64,000 nt of DNA from Methylomonas rapida (GCF_024360925.2 NZ_CP113517.1:4528904-4592903); one strand, 5' to 3'. Positions 26,563 through 36,526 are shown, counted from the first letter of the stretch. The notes: generated by a model not told the origin, from the sequence alone. A program made the numbers and translations.

Positions 26563-28802
26563 CGGGTGATCCTCCAACAGTAATGAATTTTTGGGTCGCG
26601 GGCGAAATCCTCGGGGATGGTCGAGGGACTGATGTCTTCGATGTTCAAATCCTGCAAGGCTTCCTTGTCCATCTTGAAGCGGCGGAAGTTGGTCGAGAAA
26701 TACAACACACCACCCGGCGCCAGCAATGCGGCGGCGTTTTTTAGCAATTGTACGTGGTCGTTCTGCACGTCGAAGGCTTCGTCCATTTTCTTGGAATTGG
26801 AAAAAGTTGGCGGATCGAGGAAGATCAGGTCGAACTGCGGTTTTTGCTTTAAAGCGGCCTGCTCGGCCAGCCACTGCACGCAATTGGCCCGCACCAGCTT
26901 GTGGTCGCCGCGGATGCCGTTCAAGTCGAAATTGCGCTTGGCCCAGTCCAGATAGGTGTTGGACATGTCGACCGTGACGCTGGAAACCGCGCCGCCGACC
27001 GCCGCATGCACAGTCGCGCTGCCGGTATAGGCAAACAGGTTCAAGAAGCGCTTGCCCCTGGCCTGCTGCTGAATCATCGAGCGTATCGGCCGATGATCCA
27101 AGAACAGACCGGTGTCCAGATAGTCCTCGAAATTGACCCAGAACTTGCAGCCGCCTTCCTCGACCACATGAAAATGGCCGCGGTCGCCGAGTTTTTCGTA
27201 TTGGTCCGTGCTCTTTTGCTTGCGGCGGATTTTCAAAAACACTTGGTCTGCCGGAATTTGCAAGACTTTCGGAATTTCGGCCATTGCCCCGGCCAGTCGT
27301 TGGTTGGCCTTAGCGGAATCGATGGTTTTCGGCGATTCGTATTCCTGCACGTTGACCCAAGTTTTGTCGCCTACAGGGATGTAGGCGAGGGGCGTGAGCT
27401 GGGAGCGGTAAGCTTCGCCTTGGTAAACATCCACCGCCACTGCGTATTCCGGCAAGTCGGCGTCGTACAGCCGGTAGCAATTGACTTGATTCTGCTTGGC
27501 CCATTTGCCGAGCTTTTTCAGATTCTTGCGCAGGCGGTTGCCGAACATTTCGGCTTGCCTGTCGGGCTGCTCGGTTTGCGCCTTGCGGCTGATTTGCTCG
27601 ACACGTTCCTGCTGCGACTTGGCCTTGGGCTCGAAAAAGGCTTTTTCCTCGATATTGAAACGCAGCAACTTGCACTCCAACGCACCGTTGAAAAAGGTGA
27701 CCGGCTTTTGCGAGCGTATGCCCAGCCTAAAACCCAGTTCCGGATTGCTGATGATCATCGCCGCCTGCCAGCCTGCAAAGCGACTTTTCAACACGTCACC
27801 GAACTGCCGATACAATGCTGCCGTTTGCTCCTCATCACCTAGACGCTCACCGTAGGGTGGATTACAGGCGATCAGGCCCTTGGGCCAGCTTTCCGCCGCC
27901 GACGCATCGGCGATGTCGCGTTTTTCGATATGGATTTTGCCGGATAAGCCGGCGTTTTCGACGTGCTGCAAGGCCGTCGCCACGGTGCGCCTGTCTTGAT
28001 CAAAACCAACGATGACTGGCAATTTAGCCAATCCAGCCTCGCGCCGTTGTTTGGCTTCGTCCAGCAAGTTTTGCCACAGCGCCGCGTTGTGCTTCTTCCA
28101 GCCCAGAAAGCCGAAATAGTCGCGCTGCAAGCCAGGCGCCATGTCGGCGGCTATCATTGCACCTTCCAGCAGCATCGTGCCGGAGCCGCACATCGGGTCC
28201 AGCAACGAGCCGCCTTGGGCCGCGACTTTGGGCCAGCCGGCCCGCAACAAGATCGCCGAGGCCAGGTTTTCCTTGATTGGCGCCGCAATGCTGACATCGC
28301 GGTAGCCGCGCTTGTGCAAACTCTCGCCGGATAAGTCCAGGCTCAGTTGCGCCGTTTCGTTATGCAGATAGACGTTGATGCGAATACTGGGACGCTCGGT
28401 ATCGACATTCGGGCGTTTGTTGAACTTGGCTCGCATCTGGTCGACGATGGCGTCCTTGACCTTTTGTGCGCCGAAATGGGTGTTGTTGATGGCCGGACTA
28501 TTCTTGGCGCTAAACGACACCGCCAGGCTGTCGTCGGGCTTCATGTGTTCGAACCAGTTGATGCGCTTGACACCGTCGTACAAATCCTGCTGGGATTTGA
28601 CTTCGAAGCTGCTCAAAGGCAGAAAGACCCGGTTGGCGGTACGCGACCACAAGCACACCCGGTAAGCCAGGGCCAAATCGCCCACAAAGGCCACGCCGGC
28701 CAGTTTTTGTTGCACGTGTTGGCCACCGAGCGCTTCGATTTCGGCGGCCAGAATGCCTTCCATCGCTTTGGGCGTGGTGGCGAAGAGTTGGTATTGCGTC
28801 AT
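26559..28802 (-). CDS. rlmL: bifunctional 23S rRNA methyltransferase RlmKL (G2445 N2 and G2069 N7)
   Basis: A 747-residue fusion (E. coli: 702). Domains in order: an N-terminal ferredoxin-like plus THUMP region to about 160; the RlmL methyltransferase with L-L-D-P-M-C-G-S-G-T-M-L near 190 and A-C-N-P-P-Y-G-E-R near 310; and the RlmK methyltransferase with L-N-L-F-A-Y-T-G-S-A-T-V near 590 and D-L-I-F-L-D-P-P-T-F near 660. Both catalytic N/D-P-P motifs are intact. It modifies helix 74 of 23S rRNA during 50S assembly. Overlaps acyP by 4 bp. Confidence 0.95.
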   Translation of the reverse strand: MTQYQLFATTPKAMEGILAAEIEALGGQHVQQKLAGVAFVGDLALAYRVCLWSRTANRVFLPLSSFEVKSQQDLYDGVKRINWFEHMKPDDSLAVSFSAKNSPAINNTHFGAQKVKDAIVDQMRAKFNKRPNVDTERPSIRINVYLHNETAQLSLDLSGESLHKRGYRDVSIAAPIKENLASAILLRAGWPKVAAQGGSLLDPMCGSGTMLLEGAMIAADMAPGLQRDYFGFLGWKKHNAALWQNLLDEAKQRREAGLAKLPVIVGFDQDRRTVATALQHVENAGLSGKIHIEKRDIADASAAESWPKGLIACNPPYGERLGDEEQTAALYRQFGDVLKSRFAGWQAAMIISNPELGFRLGIRSQKPVTFFNGALECKLLRFNIEEKAFFEPKAKSQQERVEQISRKAQTEQPDRQAEMFGNRLRKNLKKLGKWAKQNQVNCYRLYDADLPEYAVAVDVYQGEAYRSQLTPLAYIPVGDKTWVNVQEYESPKTIDSAKANQRLAGAMAEIPKVLQIPADQVFLKIRRKQKSTDQYEKLGDRGHFHVVEEGGCKFWVNFEDYLDTGLFLDHRPIRSMIQQQARGKRFLNLFAYTGSATVHAAVGGAVSSVTVDMSNTYLDWAKRNFDLNGIRGDHKLVRANCVQWLAEQAALKQKPQFDLIFLDPPTFSNSKKMDEAFDVQNDHVQLLKNAAALLAPGGVLYFSTNFRRFKMDKEALQDLNIEDISPSTIPEDFARDPKIHYCWRITR

Positions 28803-28986
28803 GATTTGCGACTAAGAATTGAGCGGCCGACAAGCATACCAAGAGTGCTCGCATCGCGGGAAAATTTAACGGATGCGACACGTCATATCGTTACGTCGAT
28901 GCGCAAGGGCCGCCCGGCATACCCGCCAATCCATATTGTCGACCAGCCTGATGGGCGGCGGACAAAATCCAGCCCGGATCATTATT

Positions 28987-29787
28987 ATGAACAAGAAACC
29001 TGTTATGACTCTGTTACTGACTTATTTGCTGATGCTGTTGGCGGTTTTCTTGCTGCAGCGCAAGATGATGTACTTTCCTGCTCGCATGACGCCGTCGCGC
29101 CACGCCGAAATGTTGACTCGGTTAAACTTGCAGCCTTGGCCAGCGGCGGCCGATCTGCGTGGTTTGATCAGCAAAGTGCCGCCTCTCGATGAAAAAGGAA
29201 CGATTCTGGTTTTTCATGGTAATGCGGGCTCCGCAGTGCATCGCACCTATTTCCTCGACGCCTTGCAAATGCAAGGCTATCGTGTCGTCATCGCCGAATA
29301 TCCGGGTTACGGTACCCGCAGCGGTTCGCCTACCGAAGCGACGCTGATCCAAGACGGCATTGCCACTGCCAAAATGGCGGCAGAGGCATTCAAGGGACCT
29401 TTGTTCTTGTGTGGCGAATCCTTGGGCAGCGGGGTGGTTGCCGGCATAGCAGCTTCAAAACAGGTTCCCGTGAAAGGATTGCTGTTAATCACTCCGTTCG
29501 ATTCCATGTCCGAAGTGGCTCAACATCATTATTGGTTTTTTCTGGCTCGCTGGTTGATCCTGGATAAATACGACACCGCCGCCAAGCTTCGCGACTTCCA
29601 TGGACCGATTGCATTGATAATGGCGGAACAGGATGAGGTCATCCCGAATAACAGGACGCTGGCTTTGTTCGATGGTTTACCGGCAACCAAGAAACTCTGG
29701 CGCTTTGAAAATGCGGGACACAATTCACTGCCCATGGACCAAGGGCAGCCTTGGTGGCAACAAGTCATGCAATTTATCGATCACTAA
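28987..29787 (+). CDS. membrane-anchored alpha/beta hydrolase
   Basis: A 266-residue hydrolase with one N-terminal transmembrane segment (L-L-L-T-Y-L-L-M-L-L-A-V-F near 8-20). The nucleophile elbow G-E-S-L-G-S-G near 140, the oxyanion segment F-H-G-N-A-G-S near 76, the acid in E-Q-D-E-V-I-P near 217, and the His in G-H-N-S near 250 make a complete triad. Similar proteins (Bem46/YfhR group) have unclear substrates. The start was moved to the ATG before the hydrophobic segment. It is divergent from rlmKL. Confidence 0.85.
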   Translation: MNKKPVMTLLLTYLLMLLAVFLLQRKMMYFPARMTPSRHAEMLTRLNLQPWPAAADLRGLISKVPPLDEKGTILVFHGNAGSAVHRTYFLDALQMQGYRVVIAEYPGYGTRSGSPTEATLIQDGIATAKMAAEAFKGPLFLCGESLGSGVVAGIAASKQVPVKGLLLITPFDSMSEVAQHHYWFFLARWLILDKYDTAAKLRDFHGPIALIMAEQDEVIPNNRTLALFDGLPATKKLWRFENAGHNSLPMDQGQPWWQQVMQFIDH

Positions 29788-29883
29788 CCCATTCGGCACG
29801 CGACGATATGCCACATTCATAATATAAGCAAACACTGATAACATACAGCCATTGCAGAAGTTCATTGCAATAAATCCTCCTTC

Positions 29884-29911
29884 AAATCCGGCTCCAAGCC
29901 GGATTTTTTTT
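29884..29911 (+). terminator. intrinsic terminator after the hydrolase gene
   Basis: AATCCGGCT CCA AGCCGGATT makes a 9-bp GC-rich stem followed by a run of T on the + strand. It is about 100 bp after the hydrolase stop and about 95 bp from the end of the convergent YqiA-like gene. Confidence 0.85.
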
Positions 29912-30005
29912 GCCTGTTGGCCAGCATCCGCATTGTCACGGCATCTTCTCATATGTTCGGTGGCTCCAGGGCCGGATGGGGGCGGGCGAGTTCAAACGAA
30001 GATCC

Positions 30006-30623
30006 TCATGAAAAGAGGACTTGCTCCACGACAGGCAAAGCTTGCCGCATGTGTTCAAACCCATGCGAGCCGCCTTCATATGCCACAATTTTGGCAACAG
30101 CCCGATACTTCGATAACGTTTGCCTGGCATCGAGCAGCTCATCGGCCATATCCAACAAAATCGTCCTGTCTATTGCCTGCTTGCTGTTGCCCAGCTCTTG
30201 TTGATATTGCAGATACTGGTCGCAGTGATGTTGCTCCCACAGGTAAGGTTGCCCGGTCTCATAGTTTTCGGTCACGCCGATGAATTGCGGCAGCAAATCG
30301 CTTGGACTGGATACAGGATTGATCATGATCGTCTTGCATCCGGTCTTCATCGCCAGATATTCGCTAGCAAAGCCACCCATCGACGACCCCATGAATATCA
30401 CGTCATAACCTTGATCAAGCAATTGATTCCATTCAAACAGCATGTCCTCCAGCAGATTTTGGAAATCACGGTAGTCGACATTCGGTGTAAAAAATACAAT
30501 GCCCTTGTCCGCGCAAAAATCCCGCATAACCCGAAGCTTTTCCTTATTGGTCAGTAAATTGCCGCTTAGATCCAAGGAAGCGGAGTTGAAGCCATGCAAG
30601 TAGATTATGGCTTTGTTGTTCAT
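30006..30623 (-). CDS. YqiA/YcfP-type alpha/beta hydrolase
   Basis: About 205 residues with the small esterase layout of YqiA: A-I-I-Y-L-H-G-F-N-S at the start, nucleophile G-S-S-M-G-G near 88, and a C-terminal His in G-G-S-H-G-F. E. coli YqiA hydrolyses acyl-CoA and esters in vitro. An earlier ATG at 30641 would add six residues; neither start has a good RBS, and I chose the one nearest the fold. It is cytoplasmic and monocistronic. Confidence 0.8.
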   Translation of the reverse strand: MNNKAIIYLHGFNSASLDLSGNLLTNKEKLRVMRDFCADKGIVFFTPNVDYRDFQNLLEDMLFEWNQLLDQGYDVIFMGSSMGGFASEYLAMKTGCKTIMINPVSSPSDLLPQFIGVTENYETGQPYLWEQHHCDQYLQYQQELGNSKQAIDRTILLDMADELLDARQTLSKYRAVAKIVAYEGGSHGFEHMRQALPVVEQVLFS

Positions 30624-30875
30624 TGCTGGTACTTTTCGCATGATTCACTTATGTATTGCCAAAACCAACCGCCTGCAATCTATGCAATTCTAGCGGGCAC
30701 TACTCAAAAAAGCGTTCCGGATACAATCAAGCCGTGGATGAAAAAACCACCGGAATGCGCATCGGAAGATTGATTCTGGTAGGGCAGGGGTTAAGGCCAG
30801 GGATCGTGTCGACCTTCGCAAACCGGCAAATTCCAATCGCCTTCACCGGTTTCTATCAGTGACATCATCGCCGCT

Positions 30876-31082
30876 TTATACCATTTTCATCGCGAACTGC
30901 CGGGCAAACGTCCTGACCGAGACACCTAATTCCAGATATTTATTGAACAGTTGGTCTACGGTCGATGGCGAAAGCAAGGCATAAACGCCGCATCCCCTCA
31001 TGCCGATGAACTCCCGACTTAATGCTTCGATGAAGGCAAAACGTTCGACATATTCATCAAGGGTTTCATTGAATGATTCCAT
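30876..31082 (-). CDS. small hypothetical protein
   Basis: A 68-residue protein starting M-E-S-F-N-E-T-L-D-E-Y after an AGGGTGG ribosome site. The sequence looks mainly helical and ends V-R-T-F-A-R-Q-F-A-M-K-M-V. No signal peptide, motif or known domain is apparent. The good RBS supports it as a real gene. Its neighbours are unrelated; the next gene upstream on this strand is also small and unknown. Confidence 0.6.
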   Translation of the reverse strand: MESFNETLDEYVERFAFIEALSREFIGMRGCGVYALLSPSTVDQLFNKYLELGVSVRTFARQFAMKMV

Positions 31083-31302
31083 GACGACCACCCTTCGGTT
31101 GGTTAACTTGACAAGTTTTTTGCATAAGCTAAGCCACGTTTTCAAAATATTTTGAAAACAATCACATAAATTGACAAACAAGCAACTACATCAAAATAGC
31201 CAACGTAATCCGTTCTTAAAATGACAAACATGACACCTATATGCCATATTTGACATAAATCAATGACTTGTGTGACATTGACTCAAAGCCAACATATAAA
31301 AC

Positions 31303-31566
31303 CTAATAATCATTGCATTGTCGGCAAGCCTCTTCCACGCCTTTAAAGCCGGAAATTCGACCAACATCCAGCATCGCTTGCACATGGCGAACGAAGTTTT
31401 CATGCGGTAAGCGCATTAAGAGCTCGATCTTGTGTCTATCGAGTTCCATGCGCCTGATCATGACCGGTGTTTTGTCGACAATATAATCACGCTCACCAAT
31501 GCCGATAATGGCAATTCTCCGACTTGGACTCCATGCGTCGCGCTTGATTTCTATGAGTTTGGTCAT
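31303..31566 (-). CDS. small hypothetical protein
   Basis: An 87-residue protein starting M-T-K-L-I-E-I-K-R-D-A-W-S-P-S after AGAGAGG. A strand-rich N-terminal half (R-R-I-A-I-I-G-I-G-E-R-D-Y-I-V) is followed by a helical half with basic residues and a C-R-Q-C near the end. I recognise no family. A 220-bp gap with several TGACA/TGTCA words separates it from the next small gene on the same strand. Confidence 0.6.
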   Translation of the reverse strand: MTKLIEIKRDAWSPSRRIAIIGIGERDYIVDKTPVMIRRMELDRHKIELLMRLPHENFVRHVQAMLDVGRISGFKGVEEACRQCNDY

Positions 31567-31775
31567 GACAACCTCTCTTTCTGGTGGTTCGATTGAGTTC
31601 AGGAATTCTGGATTTTCGTATGATTTCTAATATAATATCGAATCAATATAAATAAAACCAGTTCCCGACTTCACAAACCAAGCTTAAAAAACTACTTGAT
31701 CCGATCACTCTGGATACAGCAAAGGGATTTGCATACAGGGATGTTGCCCTAACTTGGATGTCGTTTCACGAATGG
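31567..31775. other. non-coding gap, AT-rich part
   Basis: About 270 bp separates the 87-residue gene from the MetF-like gene, both on the minus strand. The first 150 bp is AT-rich (TATAATATCGAATCAATATAAAT near 31630) and probably holds the promoter for the 87-residue gene. No open frame with a ribosome site is visible. Confidence 0.5.
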
Positions 31776-31835
31776 CAACAAAACGTTCTCGCCTTTTCAG
31801 GAGTGTGCCTTTAGGCATTTCCAAGAGCAAGAACG
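31776..31835 (-). terminator. possible terminator after the MetF-like gene
   Basis: On the minus strand CGTTCTTGC, three bases after the stop codon, pairs (one G-U) with GCGAGAACG, followed by TTTTGTT. The 34-nt loop includes the palindrome TGCCTAAAGGCA. The loop is long for an intrinsic terminator. Confidence 0.45.
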
Positions 31836-31838
31836 CGA

Positions 31839-32579
31839 CTAAAGTAAATTTATCCGCGCGAAATACTTGTTCAAGTCAATCCGAATCGGCATGAAATAAA
31901 CGTTCCAGCCGTTGCTGACCGCTGAAGCGATGACCTGATTGGCGAACTCTACATTCCAGTCGTAATCGGGTCTGAAGTCTTTCGGGAACTTGACCTTGTT
32001 TTTAACTTCCCAGTAATGCTTGGAAGCCAACGTCGTGATCGGACTGATGCCAATATAGGTTTCCAGGCCTTCCATGTGCTCGGCGTAGATTTCAATCAAG
32101 CGATGGTCGTAAAAAGGTTGCGAGAAAAAGCCCGTCGCGCCGGCATCGGCCTTGCGTTGCGTATAGTCACATTCGTCCTGCAACCCCTGCCGATGGGGGT
32201 CAAAACCCGCATAAATATTCAACTGCGGGAAGCGCTGACGCACCGCACGGATCAAATCGACGACGTCGGTGTTGTAATAGGCGCGCTTCAAGCCCTCCGG
32301 CGGATCGCCCGTGACCAGCAAGACATTGTCGAGCTGGTATTGTTCGATGACACGATACAACTCGCCGCTCTCAATCTTGAAATCTATCGCCCGAAAATGC
32401 GGAATGAAGCGATATTTGCCACGATCAATGCGTGTGGCCAGTTCCCAACTGCGCGTTTCGAATCGCTGGATGTCAGGTACGTTGATAAGGTTGATACCTT
32501 TGTCCAAGGTTTGCACATAGGCATACTGCTCGTGAAAAGCTTCTAAGCTACGAGGTACGATTTCGAAGGAAATGTTCAT
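31839..32579 (-). CDS. methylenetetrahydrofolate reductase-like protein (short)
   Basis: A 246-residue protein with the MTHFR TIM-barrel pattern: I-S-F-E-I-V-P-R at the start (the Glu matches the catalytic position), L-L-V-T-G-D-P-P-E-G near 90, I-Y-A-G-F-D-P-H near 122, and F-F-S-Q-P-F-Y-D near 151. E. coli MetF is 296 residues, so this is about 50 shorter. It could be a divergent MetF with FAD or a paralogue in folate-linked C1 metabolism. The ATG was chosen; the codon before it is TTG. Confidence 0.7.
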   Translation of the reverse strand: MNISFEIVPRSLEAFHEQYAYVQTLDKGINLINVPDIQRFETRSWELATRIDRGKYRFIPHFRAIDFKIESGELYRVIEQYQLDNVLLVTGDPPEGLKRAYYNTDVVDLIRAVRQRFPQLNIYAGFDPHRQGLQDECDYTQRKADAGATGFFSQPFYDHRLIEIYAEHMEGLETYIGISPITTLASKHYWEVKNKVKFPKDFRPDYDWNVEFANQVIASAVSNGWNVYFMPIRIDLNKYFARINLL

Positions 32580-32730
32580 CAAATACTGGCAATGTTAGAT
32601 ATTTAACGACTCTCACCCCGGGCCTCCCTGGCATGAAGAGCTTTTGCCCCCATTGGAGGGGACAAAACTCGCCATACAAGCAAACCCAATGGCAAGGGCA
32701 CAAAAATTGATGGCAAAAAGCAGGTCCGTG

Positions 32731-34560
32731 CTATTCCACCGTCACTGATTTTGCCAGATTGCGCGGCTGGTCGACATCGGTGCCTTTCAATACCGCGACG
32801 TGATAAGACAGCAATTGCAGCGGTATCGTGTAGATGATGGGCGAGATGATATTGGCGACGCTGGGCATCTTGATGATTTGCACGTTCTCGTCATCGCTTT
32901 CGCCCAAGGCCCCATCCATGAACACGATCAATTGACCGCCGCGGGCACTGACTTCCTGAATGTTGGATTTCAGTTTTTCCAGCAAGTTGTTGTTTGGCGC
33001 CACGGTGACAACCGGCATTTCGGCGTCGATCAAAGCCAACGGACCATGCTTCAATTCTCCAGCCGGATAAGCTTCCGCGTGAATGTAGGAAATCTCCTTC
33101 AGCTTCAACGCACCTTCCATCGCAATCGGATAATGCGTGCCGCGCCCCAAGAACAAGGCATTCTGTTTGTCGGCGAATCGCTGGGACAGTTGCTCTATCG
33201 TTTCATCGAGTTGCAAAACTTTTTCGATGTTGCCCGGCAAGCCAAACAATTCGGAAACGATTAGCTCCTCCCATTCCTTGGTCAACGAAAAACGACGACC
33301 GACGGCAATGACCAACATCAATAACGCTACCAATTGTGTGGTGAAAGCCTTGGTCGAGGCGACACCTATCTCCGGACCGGCACGGGTCATCATGACCAGA
33401 TCTGACTCCCGGACCAGCGAACTTTCCGGCGCATTGCATATCACCAGGGAATGTTTCACACCCAGCTTTTTCGCCTCCTGCAACGCGGCCAGGGTATCTG
33501 CGGTTTCGCCAGACTGGGAGATCGTGACGACCAGAGTGTCCGGCGAAATGACCGGATTGCGGTACCTGAATTCGCTGGCCACTTCGATCGAGCACGGCAC
33601 TCTGGCCAGTTTTTCGAACCAGTAACGCGCAACCAGTCCGGCGTGATAACTGGTGCCACAAGCCAGGATTTGTACCGATTTTATTTGATCGAACACTTCG
33701 GCCGCCTGATGGCCGAATGCGGAATCTTGCAAGCGGTTGCCGATGAAACGGCCTTCCAGAGTTTCCGAAACCGCCCAGGCTTGCTCGTAAATTTCCTTCA
33801 GCATGAAATGGCGGTATTTGCCTTTGTCCACCGAATCGGCTTTCAACTGGCTTTCCACGACAGGCCGCTCGACCCGAGCGCCGTCTTTGTCGTAGATCAC
33901 CAAGTTGTCTATCGTCAATTCGGCCACATCACCATCTTCCAGGAATATGAAACGTTGCGTAACCGGCAGCAGGGCGGCAATATCGGACGCAATGAAAAAT
34001 TCGCCGATGCCAACCCCAATCACTAATGGACTACCTTTACGGCAGGCGATCAAGGTATCAGGCCTATCGCTGTACATCACACCCAAGGCATAAGCGCCTT
34101 CCAGATGGGGCAAGGTCGACTTGACGGCAGCCAGCAAATCATTGTCAATCGCCAACTGTTCCGCGATTTTGTGCACCACGACTTCGGTATCGGTCTCCGA
34201 CGTGAACTGATAACCGTTTTGTTGCAACGATGTCCTCAGGCGATCATGGTTTTCGATGATGCCGTTGTGTACTACCGCAACTTTCTGGCTGCTGATATGC
34301 GGATGAGCATTCTGAGTGCTGGGCTTGCCGTGCGTGGCCCAGCGCGTATGTGCAATGCCTATCATGCCTTGGATCGGATCCGCGGCAATCAGCGCCTCCA
34401 GTCCTTTGACTTTGCCTAGCTCCCTTTTCCGGTATATCTCGCCTTGATCGATCACGGCCAATCCGGCCGAGTCGTAGCCACGATATTCCAGGCGCTTCAA
34501 GCCCTCTATCAAAATCGGCACGACATTGCGTTGAGCTATACCTGCGACTATGCCACACAT
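32731..34560 (-). CDS. glmS: glutamine--fructose-6-phosphate aminotransferase
   Basis: A 609-residue enzyme, the same length as E. coli GlmS. The N-terminal glutaminase domain starts M-C-G-I-V-A-G, and the Cys after Met is the nucleophile. Two SIS domains follow (G-T-S-Y-H-A-G near 350 and S-Q-S-G-E-T-A-D near 395). It makes glucosamine-6-phosphate for cell-wall synthesis. The ATG is one base after the glmU stop. The upstream in-frame codons read a DNA repeat and were rejected. GGAG at the repeat boundary is its ribosome site. Confidence 0.97.
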   Translation of the reverse strand: MCGIVAGIAQRNVVPILIEGLKRLEYRGYDSAGLAVIDQGEIYRKRELGKVKGLEALIAADPIQGMIGIAHTRWATHGKPSTQNAHPHISSQKVAVVHNGIIENHDRLRTSLQQNGYQFTSETDTEVVVHKIAEQLAIDNDLLAAVKSTLPHLEGAYALGVMYSDRPDTLIACRKGSPLVIGVGIGEFFIASDIAALLPVTQRFIFLEDGDVAELTIDNLVIYDKDGARVERPVVESQLKADSVDKGKYRHFMLKEIYEQAWAVSETLEGRFIGNRLQDSAFGHQAAEVFDQIKSVQILACGTSYHAGLVARYWFEKLARVPCSIEVASEFRYRNPVISPDTLVVTISQSGETADTLAALQEAKKLGVKHSLVICNAPESSLVRESDLVMMTRAGPEIGVASTKAFTTQLVALLMLVIAVGRRFSLTKEWEELIVSELFGLPGNIEKVLQLDETIEQLSQRFADKQNALFLGRGTHYPIAMEGALKLKEISYIHAEAYPAGELKHGPLALIDAEMPVVTVAPNNNLLEKLKSNIQEVSARGGQLIVFMDGALGESDDENVQIIKMPSVANIISPIIYTIPLQLLSYHVAVLKGTDVDQPRNLAKSVTVE

Positions 34561-34561
34561 A

Positions 34562-36031
34562 TTATTTCTCCGACTTACAGGGATGTAGGGAGTGCAGAGA
34601 ACTGTCTGGAACAGTTTCTGCCGACTTACAAGGATGTAAGGAGTGCGGAAGATTGTCTGGAACAATCTCCGCCTTGCTGGGACGTTTCCAGCCTTCTATG
34701 CTGATCTGCTTAGCGCGACTCAAGGTTAATTGTTCGGCTGGCGTATCCTTGGTGATCGTCGAACCGGCACCTATGGTCGCATGTTTGCCCACGGTCACCG
34801 GCGCCACCAGTTGCGTGTCGGAACCGATGAAAGCGCCGTCTTCTATGATCGTCTTGAACTTGTTCACCCCGTCATAATTGCAAGTAATCGTGCCAGCGCC
34901 GATGTTGACCTTGCTGCCGATCTCGCTGTCGCCGATATAGCTCAGATGATTGATCTTGCTGCCACTGGCAACCTTAGTTTTTTTGATTTCGACGAAGTTA
35001 CCGATATGTACCTGATCCGCCAACTCGGTTTCTGGCCGTAAACGCGCAAAGGGTCCGATACGACTGCCGGTGCCAATGACCGCATCTTCGATCACGCTAT
35101 TGGCCAAAATTTCCACGCCTTCCGCTATGGTCGCGTTTTTAATCAGGCAATTCGGACCAATTTTGACATTGGAACCAATGCGGTTGATGCCTTCGAAAAT
35201 CACATTGATGTCTATATCGATATCCTGCCCCAATTCTGCGAACGAGCCTCTGACATCGATCCGGTTGGGATCGCGCAATGTCACGCCTTTTTCCATCAAA
35301 CGTTGGGCTTGCTCGAACTGATACACGCGCTCCAGATGTGCGAGTTGTTCCCGATTATTGACCCCTAGCACCTCGTCTTGACTACCCGCTTGCGTGGTTT
35401 CCACCGTCAAGCCATCGTCCACCGCCATTTCGATGATGTCGGTCAGGTAATACTCATTTTGAGCATTTTCGTTACGCAACCGGGATAGCCATTGCTTCAA
35501 TTGATTGCCTTTGCAAGCCAGAATACCGGTGTTGCCCTCGTTGATCAACAACTCGGCCTCGTTGGCATCCTTTTGTTCGACGATTTTGATCACCGCGTGA
35601 TCCTTGTCGCGAACAATACGCCCGTATCCCGTGGGATCATCCAGGGTAACGGTCAATAAAGCCAAGGAGGCCGCACTGACTTTTTTCAACAAGGTTTGTA
35701 TCGTTTGCGCCTTCAGCAAAGGGACGTCGCCATACAAGATCAAAACCGTGTCGCCGTCTTCGACATGATGAATGGCTTGCTGTACCGCATGCCCGGTACC
35801 CAGTTGCTGCTTCTGTTCAATCCAGGTCGCATCGAGGTCGCACAGAGTCTGTTTGACGGTTTCGCCGCCGTGGCCATAGATGATGTAAACCTTATTGTCT
35901 TCCAACGATGCCGCGGTTTCGTAAACATGCTGCAACAAGGCTTTGTTGGCGATTTCGTGCAATACTTTTGGTCGCGCCGAACGCATCCGGGTACCCTGAC
36001 CTGCTGCCAAAATAATGGTTTTTATAGACAT
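34562..36031 (-). CDS. glmU: bifunctional GlmU (uridyltransferase / acetyltransferase) with repeat-derived tail
   Basis: A 489-residue enzyme making UDP-GlcNAc. The N-terminal pyrophosphorylase has [11 protein letters not shown] near 8-18. The C-terminal left-handed beta-helix ends near residue 450 (G-W-K-R-P-S-K). E. coli GlmU has 456 residues; the extra tail A454-S487 is two 17-residue units (A-E-[IT]-V-P-D, ending C-K-S), coded by two 51-bp DNA repeats. The natural end is probably near residue 453. glmS follows after one base. It is read last-but-one in the leftward block downstream of atp. Confidence 0.95.
   Translation of the reverse strand: MSIKTIILAAGQGTRMRSARPKVLHEIANKALLQHVYETAASLEDNKVYIIYGHGGETVKQTLCDLDATWIEQKQQLGTGHAVQQAIHHVEDGDTVLILYGDVPLLKAQTIQTLLKKVSAASLALLTVTLDDPTGYGRIVRDKDHAVIKIVEQKDANEAELLINEGNTGILACKGNQLKQWLSRLRNENAQNEYYLTDIIEMAVDDGLTVETTQAGSQDEVLGVNNREQLAHLERVYQFEQAQRLMEKGVTLRDPNRIDVRGSFAELGQDIDIDINVIFEGINRIGSNVKIGPNCLIKNATIAEGVEILANSVIEDAVIGTGSRIGPFARLRPETELADQVHIGNFVEIKKTKVASGSKINHLSYIGDSEIGSKVNIGAGTITCNYDGVNKFKTIIEDGAFIGSDTQLVAPVTVGKHATIGAGSTITKDTPAEQLTLSRAKQISIEGWKRPSKAEIVPDNLPHSLHPCKSAETVPDSSLHSLHPCKSEK
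34571..34672. repeat. two tandem 51-bp structured repeats inside the glmU 3' end
   Basis: Copies at 34571-34621 and 34622-34672 are about 80% identical. Each starts CGACTTACA and holds two hairpins: CTTACA...TGTAAG, then a stem of 11 bp with one bulge around the constant loop CTGGA. In the second hairpin, three base pairs differ between copies and both sides change together. The length is a multiple of 3, so the frame is kept. Confidence 0.8.
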
Positions 36032-36044
36032 GACATTCCTTAAA

Positions 36045-36082
36045 ACAAAAAAGCCCGATGAACGCTGGCGTTATCGGGCTTA
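36045..36082 (-). terminator. intrinsic terminator at the end of the atp operon
   Basis: On the minus strand AAGCCCGAT, an internal loop AACGCCAGCGTTC and ATCGGGCTT are followed by TTTTGTTTT. It lies just after atpC and before glmU, so it should separate the ATP synthase operon from glmU-glmS. Confidence 0.88.
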
Positions 36083-36103
36083 TGTGTCAACGAGGGCGAT
36101 TTG

Positions 36104-36526
36104 TTACGAACCGCGTTTTCTCAATCTTTCCAGCGTTCTCAGCTGCATGATGGCTTCAGCCAGTTGAGCTTGCGCCATAGCATAATCAAACTTGCCGGAT
36201 TTGTCGCTCAACATTTCTTCGGCGCGCGCCTTGGCTTCCAAAGCCTTCGCTTCATCGATGTCGTGAGCGCGTATCGCGGTGTCGGCCAATACGGTGACGA
36301 CGTGCGGCTGCACTTCCAGCAAGCCGCCGGAAACGTAATATTCCTGGCTTTCCTTGTCGGAAATTTTTACCCGTACCTCACCCGGTTTCAAACGGGTGAT
36401 CATGGGTGCATGGCGAGGGGCAATGCCCACTTCGCCCAACTCCGCGGGTGCGAACAGCATCTCCGCCAAACCGGAGAAAACCTCCTGCTCGGCGCTGACG
36501 ATGTCTACATGGATGGTCATAGCCAT
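36104..36526 (-). CDS. atpC: ATP synthase epsilon subunit
   Basis: A 140-residue central-stalk subunit with the N-terminal beta-sandwich (V-D-I-V-S-A-E-Q-E-V-F-S-G, then G-E-V-G-I-A-P-R-H-A-P near 32) and the C-terminal two-helix arm that can inhibit hydrolysis. Last gene of the leftward atpIBEFHAGDC operon, 27 bp after atpD. A second Met at residue 3 is an alternative start. Confidence 0.95.
   Translation of the reverse strand: MAMTIHVDIVSAEQEVFSGLAEMLFAPAELGEVGIAPRHAPMITRLKPGEVRVKISDKESQEYYVSGGLLEVQPHVVTVLADTAIRAHDIDEAKALEAKARAEEMLSDKSGKFDYAMAQAQLAEAIMQLRTLERLRKRGS

Noticed and set aside
29788..30005. Possible small gene between the hydrolase and the YqiA-like gene
   Set aside because: Apart from the terminator hairpin nothing is conserved or coding-like.
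30642..30875. Open frame of 68 codons on the + strand
   Set aside because: No ribosome site, odd composition and no similarity to any protein I know.
34561..34665. N-terminal extension of glmS
   Set aside because: It reads the 51-bp repeats out of the glmU frame and would bury the catalytic Cys, which must be N-terminal.
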